Counted from the first letter of the stretch, positions 23,172-32,215 are shown. The stretch is 64,000 bases of DNA from Candidatus Obscuribacterales bacterium (GCA_020634035.1 JACKCM010000005.1:620001-684000); one strand, 5' to 3'. The notes: generated by a model from the sequence alone, not told the origin. Made by a program: numbers and translations.

Positions 23172-24293
23172 ATGAACGTCCCCAGAAAGACCTGGATAAT
23201 CCCCGTAGCGATGGTGCTCTTCAGCGCCATGGTCGCTCTCTTCTTCAATCCGGGTCAGATGGCGCCTGTTAAATTGAAAGGGATCACCTCCGAACTGCAA
23301 CGTGCCGAGATCAAAGGCAGGCATGACCCTGCTTTTGCCGATACGGTGGTAGATTCGACCTGGGCTATGGTTCTGGTCCATTCTGAGTTCTCGCGCAAGA
23401 ACGCCGCCGGTCTTGAAGCTCTGCGGAACTGGGCCAAGCAACAATTTATACAGGATCGGCAATTTCTGAATCCACTCGAGTTACCCCACAGTCTGCCGAA
23501 TCAGACCGTAGGTGATTCTTTCTTCTCTTGCCTGTTCGCCCTGCCGGCCCGGGCGCTCGAAACAGCGGCAAGCTCCTATACCGGTTCACGCATGCAACAA
23601 TTCTATGGGACTACTGCGTTTCAGAGCTTTCTAGTGGACTATTATGATCTTTTCGGAGTGAGCGAAGAGTCCGCCAGGCTGCTATTTCGCTATCAAGAGG
23701 ATAGGGCGAAACAAAGCACCGGGGTTCTTATTACGGCTCTCCTCTCTGCTGTTTTTCTGGCTGGGCTCAGCCTATTGCGAGCCGGCTCCAAAATCAGCAG
23801 CTTGAGAGGTCTCTCTTTCTTCTGGTTCGGTCTGGGCTCGTTTTACTGCTTCAATGCCTGTACCGAGAACAGTGTCGCCTATCTTGCCGGAGCATTGATC
23901 TCTCTGGCAGCAGGTTTCTATCTATTGCGACCGTTCAAAATCGCTTCCGGTCAGGACGGGCTCTTAAGCTTGACCCGATTCGAACCTTCAAGACGGACTC
24001 TGGCTGTAATACTATGGGTCAGTGTTACCCTATTATTTATTCAGATTGTTAACTGGATTAAGGGCAGCATTCTCACCGAGCCGGATCCGATTACTCTTCT
24101 GATTGGCGCTATCTCAGGCAATTTCATCCATGATCCTTCCGGTGTAAAGAGGTCTGTATTAGAAATTTCAGGGGTGGCCTGGCTTTTGCTCTCTATGTCC
24201 GTATTTTACTTCTACCGGCGCGGCGGAGAGCCTTCTTTGGAAGTGGAGTCTGAACTCAAGAGCTTTACCAGGCAGAAAATAAGTATGCAATAA
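23172..24293 (+). CDS. Multi-pass membrane protein of unknown function
   Basis: A 373-residue protein I do not recognise. A signal-anchor begins the protein (TWIIPVAMVLFSAMVALFF). Residues about 30-180 form a soluble, probably periplasmic region with an LVHSEFSRKNAAGLEAL helix and two or three aromatic segments. Then come about four to five hydrophobic segments (GVLITALLSAVFLAGLSLL, LSFFWFGLGSFYCFN, VAYLAGALISLAAGFYLL, LAVILWVSVTLLFIQIV, ISGVAWLLLSMSVFYFY). The tail is short and basic. No catalytic motif seen. It is followed by the tRNA-Leu gene on the same strand 34 bases later. Confidence 0.7.
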   Translation: MNVPRKTWIIPVAMVLFSAMVALFFNPGQMAPVKLKGITSELQRAEIKGRHDPAFADTVVDSTWAMVLVHSEFSRKNAAGLEALRNWAKQQFIQDRQFLNPLELPHSLPNQTVGDSFFSCLFALPARALETAASSYTGSRMQQFYGTTAFQSFLVDYYDLFGVSEESARLLFRYQEDRAKQSTGVLITALLSAVFLAGLSLLRAGSKISSLRGLSFFWFGLGSFYCFNACTENSVAYLAGALISLAAGFYLLRPFKIASGQDGLLSLTRFEPSRRTLAVILWVSVTLLFIQIVNWIKGSILTEPDPITLLIGAISGNFIHDPSGVKRSVLEISGVAWLLLSMSVFYFYRRGGEPSLEVESELKSFTRQKISMQ

Positions 24294-24327
24294 GAAGCTT
24301 CGATTCAGTACAATAAGATAGCAATTT

Positions 24328-24411
24328 GCCCTTGTGTCGGAACTGGTATACGAGTCGCACTTAAAATGCGATGCCCGTAAGGGATTGAGAGTTCGAATCT
24401 CTCCGAGGGCA
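24328..24411 (+). tRNA. trnL-UAA: tRNA-Leu (anticodon UAA)
   Basis: 84 bases fold as a class II tRNA: acceptor GCCCTTG with CGAGGGC (one G-T), a D arm with GG in the loop, anticodon stem TCGCA/TGCGA with loop CTTAAAA and anticodon TAA at 24362-24364. A long variable arm (CCC-GTAA-GGG) and T arm GAGAG-TTCGAAT-CTCTC follow. The discriminator is A at 24411. The 3' CCA is not encoded. A TACAAT at 24309-24314 could be its -10 box. An intrinsic terminator follows 12 bases on. Confidence 0.97.
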
Positions 24412-24423
24412 AGTTTTTTGAAT

Positions 24424-24461
24424 AAAAGCCCGGAATGGTCATCAAGACTTTCCGGGCTTTT
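24424..24461. terminator. Strong bidirectional terminator after tRNA-Leu
   Basis: AAAAGCCCGGAA (24424-24435) pairs perfectly with TTCCGGGCTTTT (24450-24461), 12 pairs over a 14-base loop. The T run ends the plus-strand tRNA transcript, and the A run provides a T run for the minus-strand gene whose stop is at 24491. Confidence 0.9.
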
Positions 24462-24490
24462 GATACTGTTGGTGGTGTCAGTATCCGGCT

Positions 24491-25333
24491 TTATTTCACG
24501 GCAGCGTAGGATTTTATCTCTACTTTGTTTTCCAGCTTGCCGATGCCTTCGACTTCCATAGCGACCACGTCTCCGTCTTTCAGCCAGGGAAATCCCGCCG
24601 GGCTCAATTCTTTGCCGGTCTCAGGATCGACTTTGGCTGCGAACTCTGCGATGCAGCCATTACCGACTGTGCCTGAACCCATTATATAGCCGGCTTCAAG
24701 GCCGATATTCTGTGCTCCCAACCAGGCCATTATCCTGGGGAAACTCCAGGCTTGCTTGGCACCGCTCTGGGGATGGGTGTGGTAGAGAGTGTTGTAATTT
24801 GTGTTCGAGCGTTCTTCACCATTGACGGTGAGCACCATCTTCATATCGAGAACACCGTTTTCGTCCATTTTGCAAGCTTTCACCGGCACCAGTTTCGGTC
24901 CGATGCTATTGCCGATGATGAATTTGCTATTGGTGGGACCAAGACCCTGCATATCTACTTTCTGTACATCTCTGGCGGACCAGTCGTTGAGAATGGTCAA
25001 ATAACAATGATCCCGGAAAAAGGCAAGGGCTTCGTCGAAGCTTCTGAGCACTGCGTTCTTTGTTACCAGGCAACCAATTTCGAATTCATAATCCGGAGCT
25101 TTTACCGCTTCAGGAATCGGCACTACCTCGTCGGGTCCGAAGATTTTGTCCGGCTGCAGGTCCACGATGTAGTAGGAAGCATGGTCATACCAGAGGGGAG
25201 GCATCTGGGCTCCTCGCTTGTCTCTGATCTGTTTCACATGGGTCTCGAAGCCCAGGAAGTCAAGCAGGATTTTGGGCTCCGGAATATCCATTCCGAAGAG
25301 ATTGACGGTTTTCTCGGCACGTTGATATAGCAT
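24491..25333 (-). CDS. Fumarylacetoacetate hydrolase family protein
   Basis: A 280-residue FAH-fold enzyme; members cleave C-C bonds in acylpyruvates or aromatic-degradation intermediates, or act as decarboxylases. Seen: the metal-binding Glu pair in DYEFEIGCLV, NDWSARDVQ with the conserved Asp, GPTNSKFIIGNSIGPK and GSGTVGNGC near the C terminus. The start is ATG 25333 with AGGGAG seven bases upstream; the open frame runs 100 codons further, but without homology. Substrate is not readable from sequence. No other aromatic-degradation gene is adjacent. It is divergent from the rhodanese gene. Confidence 0.9.
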   Translation of the reverse strand: MLYQRAEKTVNLFGMDIPEPKILLDFLGFETHVKQIRDKRGAQMPPLWYDHASYYIVDLQPDKIFGPDEVVPIPEAVKAPDYEFEIGCLVTKNAVLRSFDEALAFFRDHCYLTILNDWSARDVQKVDMQGLGPTNSKFIIGNSIGPKLVPVKACKMDENGVLDMKMVLTVNGEERSNTNYNTLYHTHPQSGAKQAWSFPRIMAWLGAQNIGLEAGYIMGSGTVGNGCIAEFAAKVDPETGKELSPAGFPWLKDGDVVAMEVEGIGKLENKVEIKSYAAVK

Positions 25334-25466
25334 TGGCTTTCTCCCTTTGCTCAGGTCTATTGTCCTTTGACTATGGCTTAGAATTATCGCAGAGATATTG
25401 CTAATATACGGATTTCTCAATCTTGCTCTTATAAATCGAACGGCTCTCAAGGAGGGAATCGGTCCA

Positions 25467-25844
25467 ATGAAACATTCAGAAGCCTTTGTGCGGCTGGTTG
25501 ATGAGGTCATGCCCGAGATAAAAGAGGTGACCATAGAAGAGGTCAAAGAAAAGCTCGGCAAGATGGCACCGAATTCTTCTTTCCATCTGGTTGATGTTCG
25601 GGAAGACAACGAATGGGATAAGGGGCGTATCAAAGGCTCAATTCATATCGGCAGAGGCGTTCTCGAAAGAGACATAGAGACCCTGATCGAGAATAAATCA
25701 GACGAAATAGTCCTCTATTGCGGAGGTGGATTTCGCTCGGCGCTGGCAGCCTTCAACATGCAAAAGATGGGTTACGGCAATGTCTATTCCATGCAAGGTG
25801 GAATCAGAGCATGGCGGGAAAAAGAATATCCCGAAGAGTGCTGA
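25467..25844 (+). CDS. Single-domain rhodanese
   Basis: A 125-residue sulfurtransferase-type protein carrying sulfane sulfur on an active-site Cys. Seen: FHLVDVREDNEWDKGRIKGS, the active loop YCGGGFRSALAA, and MQGGIRAWREKEYP, the family's C-terminal end. ATG 25467 follows a full AAGGAGG at 25449-25455; frame upstream to 25398 has no support. Cytoplasmic. It may act with the CstB-like enzyme at 30809-32215 in sulfur handling, but the two are not in one operon. Confidence 0.9.
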   Translation: MKHSEAFVRLVDEVMPEIKEVTIEEVKEKLGKMAPNSSFHLVDVREDNEWDKGRIKGSIHIGRGVLERDIETLIENKSDEIVLYCGGGFRSALAAFNMQKMGYGNVYSMQGGIRAWREKEYPEEC

Positions 25845-25932
25845 CATTCTAATAGAAGAATAATCCTTGCCAAGCCTGAAATGGCATAGTATGTTGATGC
25901 CCTATGGTTCAGATATAGCTTGAGGTCACAAC

Positions 25933-26229
25933 ATGTGCCGTCTATCCATGCAGTCGATAATTGGTATTGCCACTGGTGCTTATTTTACCCACCTGCTTCC
26001 GGCGGCTGCTCAGGGAATCGATCAGAAATTCAGCCCCATAAGACAAGCCCAGGAGAGCGATCCGGCTGGTTTTACTTTGATGATCGTCTGCATCGGTATT
26101 CTGGTGACAATGGTTCTCGGTCTTTTCGGCGGGACTATTTTTTATATGAGCCGGGACAAGAAAATGAAGCAGGAGCGTGCATCCCGGCAGTCTAAGCCTG
26201 AGGTTGAGACCGCAGCCGGTCAGGAATAA
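25933..26229 (+). CDS. Small membrane protein, unknown function
   Basis: A 98-residue protein not recognised. The N-terminal 27 residues look like a signal or anchor (MQSIIGIATGAYFTHLLPAA), followed by a short soluble part with charged residues and a strong transmembrane segment at about 50-72 (FTLMIVCIGILVTMVLGLFG). The tail is basic and then acidic (SRDKKMKQERASRQSK). ATG 25933 has GAGG eight bases upstream. Followed by a hairpin region and a coiled-coil gene on the same strand. Confidence 0.65.
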   Translation: MCRLSMQSIIGIATGAYFTHLLPAAAQGIDQKFSPIRQAQESDPAGFTLMIVCIGILVTMVLGLFGGTIFYMSRDKKMKQERASRQSKPEVETAAGQE

Positions 26230-26242
26230 GACAGATCTAAGC

Positions 26243-26283
26243 ATTACCGGCAATACCATCATGAAGAGGCTTCATGGGGTAAT
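26243..26283 (+). other. Nested hairpin between two small genes
   Basis: ATTACC (26243-26248) pairs with GGTAAT (26278-26283), and inside it ATGAAG (26261-26266) with CTTCAT (26270-26275) over a three-base loop. No T run follows, so it may be an RNA-stability stem or weak attenuator between the small membrane protein and the coiled-coil gene. Confidence 0.4.
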
Positions 26284-26351
26284 CAAGTATTGCAATTCAT
26301 CAACGCACTACTGATAATGTCATCGGGAATGATGCACTAGAAAGTTTTGCC

Positions 26352-26765
26352 ATGAATTTAAAACCCGATATTAATTCGAATCCAGCGGATCCAGCTGATC
26401 TAGAGGGTCTGGACGGATTACTGGAAAAGGCTCATGTGGAGCTAGTCCAGCCCGCTGAAAAAGAAGATTACGACTCGGAGAATGCGGCGGCTTATGTCGA
26501 TATGCGCATGACCCTCGAGTTGCTCGATCAAGTACAGCAGGTCAGAGATCTTCTCTCTGAGACCAACACAAGGCTAACCAGAGCCTACACCAGGGTGAAA
26601 CATCTTCAGCATGTGGTGGATGAACAGGAGAAGAGACTCTCTCTTCTTCCCGGTATCCAAAAACAAGCAGATCGTGCTCTCGATCTACAAGCCAAGCTTG
26701 AAGATGCCGTCAAGGAGATCGAAAAGCTCCGTCAGCCCTGGTGGCACAAAATGAATAATCAGTAG
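26352..26765 (+). CDS. Small coiled-coil protein, unknown function
   Basis: A 137-residue soluble protein. The first 50 residues are acidic and Pro/Asn-rich; residues about 50-130 form a heptad-patterned helix (LELLDQVQQVRDLLSETNTR, VKHLQHVVDEQEKRLSLL, ALDLQAKLEDAVKEIEKL), typical of a dimerising coiled coil. It ends with QPWWHKMNNQ. No membrane segment or enzyme motif. Possibly a structural or scaffold protein. A terminator follows closely. Confidence 0.7.
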   Translation: MNLKPDINSNPADPADLEGLDGLLEKAHVELVQPAEKEDYDSENAAAYVDMRMTLELLDQVQQVRDLLSETNTRLTRAYTRVKHLQHVVDEQEKRLSLLPGIQKQADRALDLQAKLEDAVKEIEKLRQPWWHKMNNQ

Positions 26766-26786
26766 ATTGTTTGAATTTTGAAATTG

Positions 26787-26816
26787 AGGTCCCACTGGTT
26801 CTTTCCGATGGGACCT
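26787..26816 (+). terminator. Intrinsic terminator after the coiled-coil gene
   Basis: AGGTCCCA (26787-26794) pairs with TGGGACCT (26809-26816), extended inside by GG/CC across a mismatch, followed by TTGTTTT. Confidence 0.8.
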
Positions 26817-26881
26817 TTGTTTTATCGGTCTCTCTGCTTGTTCGTCAGCTGGGCAGGGAACCTAATCAATAAGTTCTATAT

Positions 26882-29452
26882 ATGAGATTAGCTATGGTAA
26901 GACGTACCTTTCCTGTATTTATTTTGCTTTTGGCTCTTATTCTCGGTTTCTTCGTAGTACCAGGCTACGCCGACGATTACGAGTACGGCTCGGTCAAGGT
27001 GGGACATTCTCACCTGTTCATGGTTACCGATGGTCCTGCCGGCACGCCGGCTACTCAACGGGCTCAGGATATCAACGATGTCATCCATGAGATCCTGGTC
27101 AGCAAAGCGCTGGACCCCCACAAAATAGACACAGTGGTAGGTGCCGGCAGCAACCCATCGGTGGTGCTGGGAGAGCGCACCATTGTAGTGGTAGGGGACA
27201 AGGACTCGAAGAGTTTCGGACTTTCCAAACAAAAGCTTGCCGATAAATGGGCTTCCATTCTGCGATCTCGCCTTACTCAGCTCAAGCCCTTATATGAACA
27301 CGCCAAGAAAAAGCCGCATAGCTCGAAAGAATCTGAAGGTTCTAAAACCCTGAGCGAACATCGAGTCTTGCTGTTCTTGCTGCAAGTGGCTGTTTTGCTG
27401 ACCACAGCCTGCATCTGTGGAGAGTTGATGGTGCGTTTCGGTCAACCGGCGGTCATCGGTCAACTGCTGGCCGGTATTGTGCTGGGACCATCTATTTTGG
27501 GCTTGATTCTGCCGGAGGTCTATCTGACTCTGTTCCCACCGGAGGCTACCCAGGGCTATCTTCTGGATATAGTCTCCTGGTTGGGTGTAATCTTTCTGTT
27601 GATGCTTACCGGCACCGAGACCGACGTAAACCTGATCAAGAGTCAGGGCAAACGTGCCATGGCCACATCGGTGGGCGGCATAATTCTGCCTTTCTTGCTT
27701 GGATTTGCCGTGGCTTATATCATCCCCGAAACCATGCTGGTTTTACCGGATCAAAGACCGATTCTAGGCGCTTTCATCGGCACGGTATTTTCGATGTCAT
27801 CGGTGGCGATCATCGCCAAAGTGCTTATTGATATGAAGCTGATGCGACGCAATGTCGGACAGATCATTCTAGCCTCCGCTCTGGCCCAGGATGTAATTGG
27901 TTGTGTAATCCTGGCTGTGGTAGCTGCTCTTGCCAGCAGCGGCAATTCAGATATGATGACACTATTGAAGGTGCCTGTAGGCATGATTCTTTTTGTCGGT
28001 CTGGGTGCCACCGTCGGTCGGAAGCTTATTTTAGATGGATTACGCTGGATTCACGATCGCTCCAATGTTCCATTTGCCTCAATCAGCTTTGTCGCAGTCT
28101 TGCTTCTGGTCTCATCCGCCATAACACAATTCATCGGGGTGCACGTCGTTCTCGGGGCTTTCGCCGTGGGCGTGATCATCGCCCAGTCCCCTCTTACCGG
28201 GGAGAAAGTTCTGCATCCTCTAGAAGCTGTGACCATGGGTATATTCGCGCCGATCTTCTTCGCGGCTGCCGGATTGCATGTCAATCTTACTTTGCTCAGG
28301 GAACCTCATCTGCTGCTCATAACCCTGCTGGTTACTCTGATGGCTTGCGTCGGAAAAATTGCCGGCTCCTACCTTGGCGGTCTTCTGGTCAAAATGGACA
28401 TGTGGGAGTCTCTCAGTGTCGGATTCGGTACCAATGCCCGTGGTGCCATGGGGCTGATTGTCGGCATTCTGGGCTTCTCCCTGGGTATACTGACCGTCAA
28501 TATGTTCTCGATAATCGTGATCATGTCGCTTGCCACCACGGCGATGACCCCGTTTCTGCTCGGTCGTTCTCTCTCTAAGATTGCCGTCAGTGCCGATGAA
28601 CAGGACCGGCTGGAGCGAGAAGAGCAGCAGTCTCAAAGCTTTGTTTCTAAAATCAAACGGGTGCTGATTCCAATCCGACCGGGCTCCTCCCGTCAGCTCT
28701 CTTCTAAACTGATCGCCACCCTGGGTCAATTCCATGCCATAGAGGCCACCTCCTTGACCGTGGTGGCAAATGATTCCGAGATGGAGGATTATGCCTCCAG
28801 GACCCTTGCCGAAAGCTCTAAAGAAGGCAATGTCACCCTGGTGAATAGGATGGTCAAGGACGGCAATCTCGCCCATGGAATATTGGAAGAGTCGAGTCGC
28901 AACTACGATCTGGTTGTCTTAGAGCCCGGCAGTCTCGGAGAGAAAACTCGCAGTAAAGCGATTATCGAGTCCGTTGCCAAAGAGTGCCCCTGTCCCCTGG
29001 TTCTGGTTCGAGAAGGCACGAAAAGTCCTGACTGGAACATCAAACGCATACTCATACCGACCGGTGCTGAAGGTCATACGGCTAAAGCAGTGCAACTCGG
29101 TATCGTTATAGCCAAAGCCACCGGTGCCCATGTGACGGCACTTTCGGTAATACACGAGAGAAGGGACTATTCGAGAACCATGATGCAGGATGATATGAAA
29201 AATGAGCTCATGGCTCACGAGCTGGTCGATCAGGTGGCCGCTCTGGCCGGAGCCTTCGATGTCCAGGTCAATTCGAAAGTGCACAGCTCGGTCAGTCAGG
29301 CGAAAGCAATTTTAGAAGTGGCAGAACAACTTGAAATCGACTTGATTGTGGTCGGCGGCAATATTCGCCCGACCAGCCAGCTCTATTTCGGCGACGTGGC
29401 AAACGAGATTCTGCTCAGGGCAGGCTGTCATGTGGCTGTTGTATCGTCATGA
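26882..29452 (+). CDS. CPA2-type cation/proton antiporter with periplasmic domain and two USP domains
   Basis: An 856-residue inner-membrane transporter. A signal peptide (about 1-31, ending PGYA-DDY) precedes a roughly 120-residue extracytoplasmic domain (LFMVTDGPAGTPATQRAQDI, ADKWASILRSRL). About 12-13 membrane segments of the Na+/H+ exchanger (CPA2, KefB/GerN-like) fold run from 165 to 570, including QPAVIGQLLAGIVLGPSILG and LAQDVIGC, where the Asp is the expected ion-site residue. The C terminus holds two universal-stress-like domains (about 590-720, FKRVLIPIRPG-type start, and 725-856, KRILIPTGAEGHTAKAV). USP domains bind nucleotides in several antiporters, so ATP/AMP control is likely. 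The N-terminal domain resembles the one placed before MscS channels in cyanobacteria, which is inference. Confidence 0.88.
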   Translation: MRLAMVRRTFPVFILLLALILGFFVVPGYADDYEYGSVKVGHSHLFMVTDGPAGTPATQRAQDINDVIHEILVSKALDPHKIDTVVGAGSNPSVVLGERTIVVVGDKDSKSFGLSKQKLADKWASILRSRLTQLKPLYEHAKKKPHSSKESEGSKTLSEHRVLLFLLQVAVLLTTACICGELMVRFGQPAVIGQLLAGIVLGPSILGLILPEVYLTLFPPEATQGYLLDIVSWLGVIFLLMLTGTETDVNLIKSQGKRAMATSVGGIILPFLLGFAVAYIIPETMLVLPDQRPILGAFIGTVFSMSSVAIIAKVLIDMKLMRRNVGQIILASALAQDVIGCVILAVVAALASSGNSDMMTLLKVPVGMILFVGLGATVGRKLILDGLRWIHDRSNVPFASISFVAVLLLVSSAITQFIGVHVVLGAFAVGVIIAQSPLTGEKVLHPLEAVTMGIFAPIFFAAAGLHVNLTLLREPHLLLITLLVTLMACVGKIAGSYLGGLLVKMDMWESLSVGFGTNARGAMGLIVGILGFSLGILTVNMFSIIVIMSLATTAMTPFLLGRSLSKIAVSADEQDRLEREEQQSQSFVSKIKRVLIPIRPGSSRQLSSKLIATLGQFHAIEATSLTVVANDSEMEDYASRTLAESSKEGNVTLVNRMVKDGNLAHGILEESSRNYDLVVLEPGSLGEKTRSKAIIESVAKECPCPLVLVREGTKSPDWNIKRILIPTGAEGHTAKAVQLGIVIAKATGAHVTALSVIHERRDYSRTMMQDDMKNELMAHELVDQVAALAGAFDVQVNSKVHSSVSQAKAILEVAEQLEIDLIVVGGNIRPTSQLYFGDVANEILLRAGCHVAVVSS

Positions 29453-29576
29453 ATTTCAAAGGTAAAGATTGTTCTGGTTAATGTTTCATGACCTGGAAAA
29501 AGTAATGTTTCAGGGTAGATCTTATTAGCTGTTTAATTTCTCCCTTATTAGATAAAATCGGGTTTGGTTCAGTTTC

Positions 29577-30803
29577 GTGACGATTTCAAGTTCAAGCAAA
29601 GTGTCAGAAATGCTTTCTCCTCTGCTACTCGGTAGCGGACTAATACAAAGAAAAGAGCTGGATACGGCTAGGAAAGTAGCTAAGGATCTGGATATCTCGG
29701 TAGAAGAGGCTCTGGTCGACTCGGGCATGATCACCGAAGAGCACATGGAGTTGCCCAAAAACGCGCTCAAACAGGTAGAAGACAGGAAGATAACCCTGGA
29801 CCTCGCCATAAGAGCAGTGCGCATCGCCGTCCAGAAACAGATAGACCTCGAAGAGGCAATCGCCTCTATTAAAAAAGTCCATCAGAATACCAGTGTGGTG
29901 GTCACAGCAGCCAACGAGCTGACCCAGCTCTTGCTCGGCGCCAAGATGATCGAACGAGAAGATCTGGGGGATGCCCTGAAGAAAACCCAGGATTCATCCA
30001 TGATGATCGGTCAGGTTCTGCTTCTCGATAAGAAAATCTCTCAAGAGGGGCTGCTTGCCGCACTGAATGCGGTGCAATTCATTCGAGAAACCCAGCTAGA
30101 GAAAGACAAGGCCATTCAAGGTCTGCGCTATGCAAACCAGAAGAAGTACTCTTTCGAACAGGCCCTCTTTGAACTCGGATTTTTTATTCATCCTGAAAAG
30201 AAAGATTTGAGAACCGACGAATTGTTCTTTATGGCAGGCGTTGTTACCGAACGGGACATGGCCGAGGCGCTTGAGATAAAGCTCTTCAAGAACAAAGATT
30301 TCGGCCAGATTCTACTGGAGCGAGGTTTGATTACCACCGATCAGTTGGAATCAGCCAAAACCCTTTTGAATTCCGTAGCCAGCGGTACTCTAAGAGCCTA
30401 TCAGGCGGTCGAAGCTTTGTCCGGTGTCTGCAACGAAGACAAGGATGTTTATGCCTCTATAGCAGAGTTTCAGCTTCTACATAAACCGGATACCAATGAC
30501 AGGCTTGGAGACCTTCTGGTGGACAGCGGCGCCTGTACAAGAGAACAGCTCGAAGAAGCTCTTTCTAAAGCTAGCCAGAGCTCGATAAAAGTAGGCAGTA
30601 TCCTGCTCAAGTCAGGCATTCTGCAAGAGAGCGCGCTCTACAGCACACTCAGGCTACAGACCCTGCTGCGTTTCGGCTGTCTGGAGCGAGCCCGAGTGGT
30701 CGACTTGCTCAGTCAGTGCGTCAAAAATGACAGAAACCTCGATGAAGTTCTGGAAGAATCTAATGTCAGGGTGCCCTGCCGCATGCAGTGGACCTGGGTC
30801 TAA
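29577..30803 (+). CDS. Stand-alone MshEN-like repeat protein (third copy)
   Basis: A 408-residue paralogue of the genes at 6130 and 12196, the most divergent of the three. Four degenerate units: LSPLLLGSGLIQRKELDTA (about residue 13), LTQLLLGAKMIEREDLGDAL (115), TDELFFMAGVVTERDMAEAL (210) and DRLGDLLVDSGACTREQLEE (310). Only the last keeps the RLG signature, so nucleotide binding by the first three is less likely. The connecting linkers are helical and charged. No Walker or membrane segment. Start is GTG at 29577; a direct repeat (TAATGTTTCA, twice, 29479-29512) lies upstream. It converges on the CstB-like gene, five bases apart. Confidence 0.72.
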   Translation: MTISSSSKVSEMLSPLLLGSGLIQRKELDTARKVAKDLDISVEEALVDSGMITEEHMELPKNALKQVEDRKITLDLAIRAVRIAVQKQIDLEEAIASIKKVHQNTSVVVTAANELTQLLLGAKMIEREDLGDALKKTQDSSMMIGQVLLLDKKISQEGLLAALNAVQFIRETQLEKDKAIQGLRYANQKKYSFEQALFELGFFIHPEKKDLRTDELFFMAGVVTERDMAEALEIKLFKNKDFGQILLERGLITTDQLESAKTLLNSVASGTLRAYQAVEALSGVCNEDKDVYASIAEFQLLHKPDTNDRLGDLLVDSGACTREQLEEALSKASQSSIKVGSILLKSGILQESALYSTLRLQTLLRFGCLERARVVDLLSQCVKNDRNLDEVLEESNVRVPCRMQWTWV

Positions 30804-30808
30804 GGTAT

Positions 30809-32215
30809 TTACTGAGCGCAGGAAGCAGTACTCTCTTGCTCGACCTCGAAGCCTGCATCCACCCAGGCAGAAGTACCGCCCACCACGTTATATAGCTTTT
30901 CGAGACCGGCTTTAGAGAGAATTCCTGAAGCTATGGAAGAGCGATAGCCGCTGCGACAGATGATCGCCGTCGGTCTGTTTTTATCGACCCGGGCAAGGTT
31001 GTTTTCCAGATCACAGAGGGGAAGGTTCAAGGTGCCAGGGACATGGGCGTCTCGATATTCCGGCAGTCTTCTTACATCTATAAGCTGTAGCTCGTCGTTC
31101 TCTGCAACCATCTGCTTGAGATCGTGCACAGTGACCTGTTTGATCTGACCACACTGACAGCCGGCTTTCTTCCAGGCCGAAATACCGCCATCGAGATAAC
31201 CCGAAACCTTTTCATGACCGGCTCTTGCCAGTCGAATCACAGCCTCTTTAACCGCTTCGGCATTCTCGGCAATAAGCACTATTTCGTCTCCGACCGGAAT
31301 CAGGGTGCCGGTCCAGGAAGCGAACTGACCACCGAGGGCGATATTCAAAGAGCCGGGCACGAAGGCGTCTCCGAATAGAGCAGGCGGTCTGGTGTCAACC
31401 AGCCAGGCTCCTGACGCCATCTTCTCTTTGACCTGATCACAATTGAGCTTCTCTGGCTCTTTCAGTTCGTCCAGGCTGGCTGCGCCTTGTTTATTGAGCC
31501 TTACTGCATCCGAGAAATAGCGCGGCGCTTCGGGCTGGTTCTGGCAGAGCTGCTCTATGAATTCCTCTTTTGACGAGACTTTGAGAGCGCAGTTGAATTT
31601 CTTTTGAACCCCTATCGTTGAAGAACGTTCGGTGGAGAGGTTCTTGCCGCACAGAGAACCGGCACCATGGGCTGGATAGACCTCGGTTTCGTCCGGCAAT
31701 TTCAGAACCTTTTCGAAGAGGCTGTCATAGAGCAAGGCCGCCATCTCTTCCTGACTGTGGCCGAGGGCGCCGACTAAATCAGGTCTGCCCACATCGCCTA
31801 TGAATAGAGTATCTCCGGTGAGAAGCTTGCCGGGATCTTTGGCGTTGCTTCTATCCTTAACAAGAATACAGATGCTCTCCGGTGTGTGTCCGGGGGTTTC
31901 AAGGAAAGTCAGATCGAGGTCGCCCACTTTGATGACATCATTATCTTTTACGGCTCTATGATCGAAGAGGGCTTCTGCTTTTCGACCGAATACTATCTCG
32001 GCGCCTGTTAGCGCAGCCAGTTCTTTATGACCGCTTACGAAATCGGCATGTAGATGGGTTTCGATGATGTATTTGATTTCAAGCCCTTGTTTTTTAGCTT
32101 CTTCGATGTATTGCTCGACATCCCGCTGGGGATCGACAACTGCCGCTTCGCCGGCTGATCCTATAAGGTAAGAAGCATGGGCGAGACAACCTAGATAAAA
32201 CTGCTTGAAAAACAT
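30809..32215 (-). CDS. Persulfide dioxygenase-like MBL protein with two rhodanese domains (CstB-like)
   Basis: A 468-residue enzyme. Residues 1-245 are a metallo-beta-lactamase domain of the ETHE1/persulfide-dioxygenase type (IIETHLHADFVSGHKEL, LTGDTLFIGDVGRPDL, YPAHGAGSLCG). Residues about 260-365 are a rhodanese homology domain without catalytic Cys, and 375-468 a rhodanese with the active loop ICRSGYRSS. This order matches CstB, which oxidises glutathione or coenzyme persulfide and transfers sulfur. ATG 32215 is preferred because MFFKQFYLGCLAHAS is the family start; 13 upstream codons have no homology. Probably sulfide/persulfide detoxification in the cytosol; it stands apart from the single-domain rhodanese at 25467. 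Confidence 0.9.
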   Translation of the reverse strand: MFFKQFYLGCLAHASYLIGSAGEAAVVDPQRDVEQYIEEAKKQGLEIKYIIETHLHADFVSGHKELAALTGAEIVFGRKAEALFDHRAVKDNDVIKVGDLDLTFLETPGHTPESICILVKDRSNAKDPGKLLTGDTLFIGDVGRPDLVGALGHSQEEMAALLYDSLFEKVLKLPDETEVYPAHGAGSLCGKNLSTERSSTIGVQKKFNCALKVSSKEEFIEQLCQNQPEAPRYFSDAVRLNKQGAASLDELKEPEKLNCDQVKEKMASGAWLVDTRPPALFGDAFVPGSLNIALGGQFASWTGTLIPVGDEIVLIAENAEAVKEAVIRLARAGHEKVSGYLDGGISAWKKAGCQCGQIKQVTVHDLKQMVAENDELQLIDVRRLPEYRDAHVPGTLNLPLCDLENNLARVDKNRPTAIICRSGYRSSIASGILSKAGLEKLYNVVGGTSAWVDAGFEVEQESTASCAQ

